From Hallella multisaccharivorax DSM 17128 (GTDB lineage Bacteria > Bacteroidota > Bacteroidia > Bacteroidales > Bacteroidaceae), in contig NZ_GL945017.1 of assembly GCF_000218235.1 (NCBI RefSeq), forward strand, positions 2,652,952 to 2,716,951: 64,000 bases of DNA, given 5' to 3'. Position 1 is the first letter of the stretch. Each line of letters begins with the position of its first letter. Positions 61,263 through 64,000 of this stretch are shown here, piece after piece. The position numbers and the translations under genes were made by a program. Below the pieces are notes generated by a model that was not told the origin of the DNA, searched no databases, and saw only the letters and a list, made by a program, of their open reading frames with translations.

Positions 61263-63572
61263 TTATAATCGGTTCTTTTCTGCGTTTCCAGCACCAGTGC
61301 CCTTATACTTGCTTCGGGATATATTGAACTTATAGCGAAGGGTCAGTACAATTTCGCGGCTGTCTGACCAACTCGTCTGCTCGCTCTGCATCTGCCCTGC
61401 ATACATTAGCATTCCATTCTTTTCTGTGTGAAAAAGGTCGTTGCCCTGCATGCGGATGGAGAGACGGTCGTTGAGCATTGACTTGGTCAGGCTGACATTG
61501 ACGGCACCATTGCTACGAGAGGAATAGACGTTCTCTTGGTTGCCTTTTGTGGTGAGATAGGCATCGACAGATGTCACCCATCCGTGACCGAAATCAAAGG
61601 CATTGTCGAGACTGAACAGGAAAATCGGGGCATTCAGACGGTAATTGCTGACAGCGGTATGGACCGTGAGCCACTGCTTCTGCATTCCTATGTTCAGCTC
61701 GGGCGACCAGATGCCAATCTTCGGAGCAATAGCCACCTGTGCGATGACACTTTTCAGTGTAGGAATGTTGATCTGTGTGATACGTGTCACAGCAGAGTTG
61801 TCCGCCTGCTGCTCAGCCCAATATATGATGGCATCCCGTCGATCGTTATAGCCAATGGTCAGTTGCAGGGACTTCCAAACTCCCATCAGCGACAGGTCAT
61901 GGATATACTCATGGCTAAGTCGCGGATTGCCTGACTGCAACAAGAAACGATTGCCATAGACGACATTATTGCTCAACTGCTGGTATGTCGGGCGGTTGGT
62001 TTTGACGGTGTAGCCGAGTTGCATCTGCATCTGGCCGATCTGTGTACCCACGGAGAGGCTTGGAAACAGATTGCCGAACGAGCGGCTTTGCAGGTTGAGG
62101 TGCTTCCCATTCTCGTAGTAGTCGAAGTCCACCCATTCGTAGCGGAGTCCTGCGGTGAACTGGAAACGGGAGATCTGTCGGGTGTACTCTGCAAATGGGG
62201 CTATGTGTGATTCCTTCAGTTTGGCAAACGAGGTTGGAACGTATTGTTCTGGGTTGATATAGTCGTCATGACGAGTGGTGTGGGTATACTCTGCGCCGAA
62301 GGTCAGCCCACCACCCAGCAATGGACAGTCCATCGTCAGTTTTGAGGCAAACATCTCGTTGCGCTTCTTGTTCCTTGCATGGACGATACGGCTCTGTATG
62401 TTGCTTCTTTCATTGTAGACAACGGTGTTGCTGCTTTGGTTCTTCAGATAGTCTGTATTGAAGTCAATACCGATCTTTCCTATTTTGCCATTGTAGTATA
62501 CATTCAAGAGGTGGTCGGGGCGATATGTTTCGACATCATTGGCGATATTCTCCACTCTGTCATACAATTCATCGTTAGCAGTGATCTCGCTCGATAAGAT
62601 GGGACGGGCTTTAGCGTCTGGGCGTACTTTGAGGGTGTATTTGAATCCAATAGAATTATCATCGTCTAACGCATAGTTAGTGCCAAATGAACTTGTCAGT
62701 GCCTGGCGTTTGTAGTTGCTATTCTGGTAGAACTTCTGTTGCCATAGCGTGTCTGCCTCAACTAATGTTGTGGTGTTACTCATGTAGTGAACGTTGTTCA
62801 AGCCATAGTAGAGCATACCGAACACGTCAAGGCGGTTGTGGTGGTAGTTCCAGTTCAACTGCTCCACAAGATCGGTATTCTCCGACTGGTAGTAGCTATA
62901 ACGCATATCGAAGCCGAAGCCCTCACCATTGACACTCTTTGTTCGAATCTTCACTACAGCTTTGACACTCGCGTCATACTTGGCACTGGGGTTAGTGATA
63001 AGCTCTATGCTCTTGATATTCTCCGATTTTAGTTGGTCGAGTTCCGAAGCATCGCGCATCAGTTTTCCATTGATGTAGATGAGAGGTGTACCCTTTCCGA
63101 ATACCTCAAAGCCTTCCTGCTTTTTGATAATGCCAGGTACATGGGCCAGAACGTCCTCTCCCGTACCCAGCTTGCTCAACACGGTGTTCTCCACGTTGGT
63201 CAGAATGCCCTCTGGTGTCATACGATAAGAAGGAATGCGACCTTTTACTACGATTTCGCTCAGCATCTGGTTGTCGTTCTGCATCTGTATGTCTCCTAAG
63301 TTGCCTTGTCGTGCCTGAATGTACAGACTTACATAACCCACACTCGATACTCTCAGCAAGTCATCTTGATGTTTGGTCGGAATGATGAATGTTCCATCAT
63401 CTTTCGACACGACACCCTGAATAAAAGTGGAATCGGTATGATTAAGGAGAACGATATTGACATACGGCATGGGCTGCGAATGCTCGTCAATCACTCGTCC
63501 GTAGGTAATGTTCTGTCCATTCACAGAAAGCGATACACCCCATATAATAAATGACAAAATCAATAATTTCAT
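61263..63572 (-). CDS. Outer-membrane beta-barrel protein with carboxypeptidase-D-like N-terminus
   Basis: A 769-residue outer-membrane protein. A signal peptide (LILSFIIWGVSLSVNGQ) is followed by a carboxypeptidase-regulatory-like domain (about 21-95, TYGRVIDEHSQPMPYVNIVLL), a plug-like segment (VPGIIKKQEGFEVFGKGTPLIYINGKLM), and a barrel of the OMP_b-brl_3 type. Its start overlaps the stop of the SPASM gene (ATGA), so both should be translated together. In this context it may export or take up the modified peptide or its target. Confidence 0.88.
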   Translation of the reverse strand: MKLLILSFIIWGVSLSVNGQNITYGRVIDEHSQPMPYVNIVLLNHTDSTFIQGVVSKDDGTFIIPTKHQDDLLRVSSVGYVSLYIQARQGNLGDIQMQNDNQMLSEIVVKGRIPSYRMTPEGILTNVENTVLSKLGTGEDVLAHVPGIIKKQEGFEVFGKGTPLIYINGKLMRDASELDQLKSENIKSIELITNPSAKYDASVKAVVKIRTKSVNGEGFGFDMRYSYYQSENTDLVEQLNWNYHHNRLDVFGMLYYGLNNVHYMSNTTTLVEADTLWQQKFYQNSNYKRQALTSSFGTNYALDDDNSIGFKYTLKVRPDAKARPILSSEITANDELYDRVENIANDVETYRPDHLLNVYYNGKIGKIGIDFNTDYLKNQSSNTVVYNERSNIQSRIVHARNKKRNEMFASKLTMDCPLLGGGLTFGAEYTHTTRHDDYINPEQYVPTSFAKLKESHIAPFAEYTRQISRFQFTAGLRYEWVDFDYYENGKHLNLQSRSFGNLFPSLSVGTQIGQMQMQLGYTVKTNRPTYQQLSNNVVYGNRFLLQSGNPRLSHEYIHDLSLMGVWKSLQLTIGYNDRRDAIIYWAEQQADNSAVTRITQINIPTLKSVIAQVAIAPKIGIWSPELNIGMQKQWLTVHTAVSNYRLNAPIFLFSLDNAFDFGHGWVTSVDAYLTTKGNQENVYSSRSNGAVNVSLTKSMLNDRLSIRMQGNDLFHTEKNGMLMYAGQMQSEQTSWSDSREIVLTLRYKFNISRSKYKGTGAGNAEKNRL

Positions 63573-64000
63573 AATGTTTCGAAATATGTTTCCAAGTATT
63601 TAACTAACCCTTTGTCATTCAACTGACACACATCGTATGGCGTTCCCTTTTCTATATAACCTACACGGTATAGGTTACATCCGCCATCGCACACAGGCAA
63701 GTAACTGCAATGCAAACACTTTTCGTCTGCAAACTTATCCGTAGATATTAGAAATTGAGAGGTAATCTCGAAATTGCTGATGCCCTTTCTCAAACTACCT
63801 ATTTTTCTGTCACTCTTCCCTACGTCAGCCCAGCACTTGTATAATGCTCCCTGTGGGTCTACTACATATGCACTTTGGTCTGTACAAGTATATGAGCTTT
63901 TATTTAAGCATGGATACAGAGATTTCTTGGGCTTAATGCCCGAATTTGCGAGGAGGACTTCGAAATCATTTTTTTCATCAGTTGTCAATTCTAATGAAGA
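63569..64000 (-). CDS. Radical SAM/SPASM peptide-maturase, C-terminal part (runs off the window)
   Basis: The frame stays open to the window edge; only the last 143 residues are present. It shows the SPASM Cys pattern: CLNKSSYTC, GALYKCWADVG, then CLHCSYLPVCDGGC and a final Cys in PYDVCQ. SPASM domains hold two auxiliary Fe-S clusters in enzymes that modify ribosomally made peptides. The radical SAM core would lie beyond the window. The stop overlaps the start of the outer-membrane protein gene. Confidence 0.85.
   Translation of the reverse strand, partial: SSLELTTDEKNDFEVLLANSGIKPKKSLYPCLNKSSYTCTDQSAYVVDPQGALYKCWADVGKSDRKIGSLRKGISNFEITSQFLISTDKFADEKCLHCSYLPVCDGGCNLYRVGYIEKGTPYDVCQLNDKGLVKYLETYFETL

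Overview
The window looks like a chromosomal segment of a Bacteroidetes bacterium, most likely a Prevotellaceae member of the gut, rumen or mouth. The reasons are two SusC/SusD pairs, Bacteroidetes-type promoters (TTTG, about 20 bp, TAnnTTTG), a short 289-residue primary sigma factor, and a tmRNA whose tag reads GENNYALAA. Most genes are GC-rich and lie in tight operons. Lower-GC inserts carry the mobile or recently acquired material.

Layout. 1-5.9 kb: a small lipoprotein, two identical tRNA-Arg(ACG) genes, a block of hairpin repeats, a GH29 alpha-L-fucosidase, a MATE exporter, the primary sigma factor, tmRNA, and a scrap of a glutathione peroxidase gene. 5.9-15.4 kb: an Nramp metal transporter, a SusC/SusD pair, a secreted protein of unknown function, a GNAT-like acetyltransferase, and a DUF362 gene cut by an in-frame amber codon. 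15.8-20.4 kb: a sugar operon with an XylE-type symporter, an FGGY kinase and a fucose-isomerase-like enzyme in place of xylose isomerase. 20.5-21.2 kb: a HepT/MNT toxin-antitoxin pair. 21.3-27.8 kb: a carboxylesterase, a GH3 enzyme and a GH51 arabinofuranosidase, suggesting use of arabinoxylan-type plant glycans.

27.9-47.5 kb is bounded by two inverted copies of one IS5-family element, one intact and one frameshifted. Between them lies an N-acetylhexosamine utilisation locus (ECF sigma, FecR anti-sigma, SusC with an STN signalling domain, SusD, a glycan-binding lipoprotein and two GH20 enzymes). A cyclophilin, an MFS exporter and a MenC-MenE fusion broken by a frameshift in a C5 run follow. 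The locus appears to sense its substrate through the SusC/FecR/sigma relay.

47.5-50 kb is AT-rich, with IS66 and other gene scraps and a streptopain-like (C10) protease. 50-55.1 kb returns to ordinary genes: a GYF-domain membrane protein, an NSUN-type rRNA methyltransferase overlapping dihydrofolate reductase, which overlaps a nucleotidyltransferase, then an Lrp regulator and tRNA-Tyr. 55.4-60.7 kb is a compact island between two near-identical ~37-bp direct repeats: a palindromic operator candidate, a leader ORF with a terminator hairpin, tetR, a TonB receptor, an LCMT-like methyltransferase and a DUF4374 lipoprotein. It resembles the XusAB xenosiderophore uptake pair. 60.9-64 kb holds a decayed peptide-maturation locus: a SPASM-type radical SAM C-terminus, an outer-membrane barrel and an ABC-transporter stub.

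A family of 22-bp tandem repeats, each centred on the dyad TTACGGCGTAA, occurs in five separate intergenic regions, always in the same orientation. It is the most unusual structure not explained by any gene.
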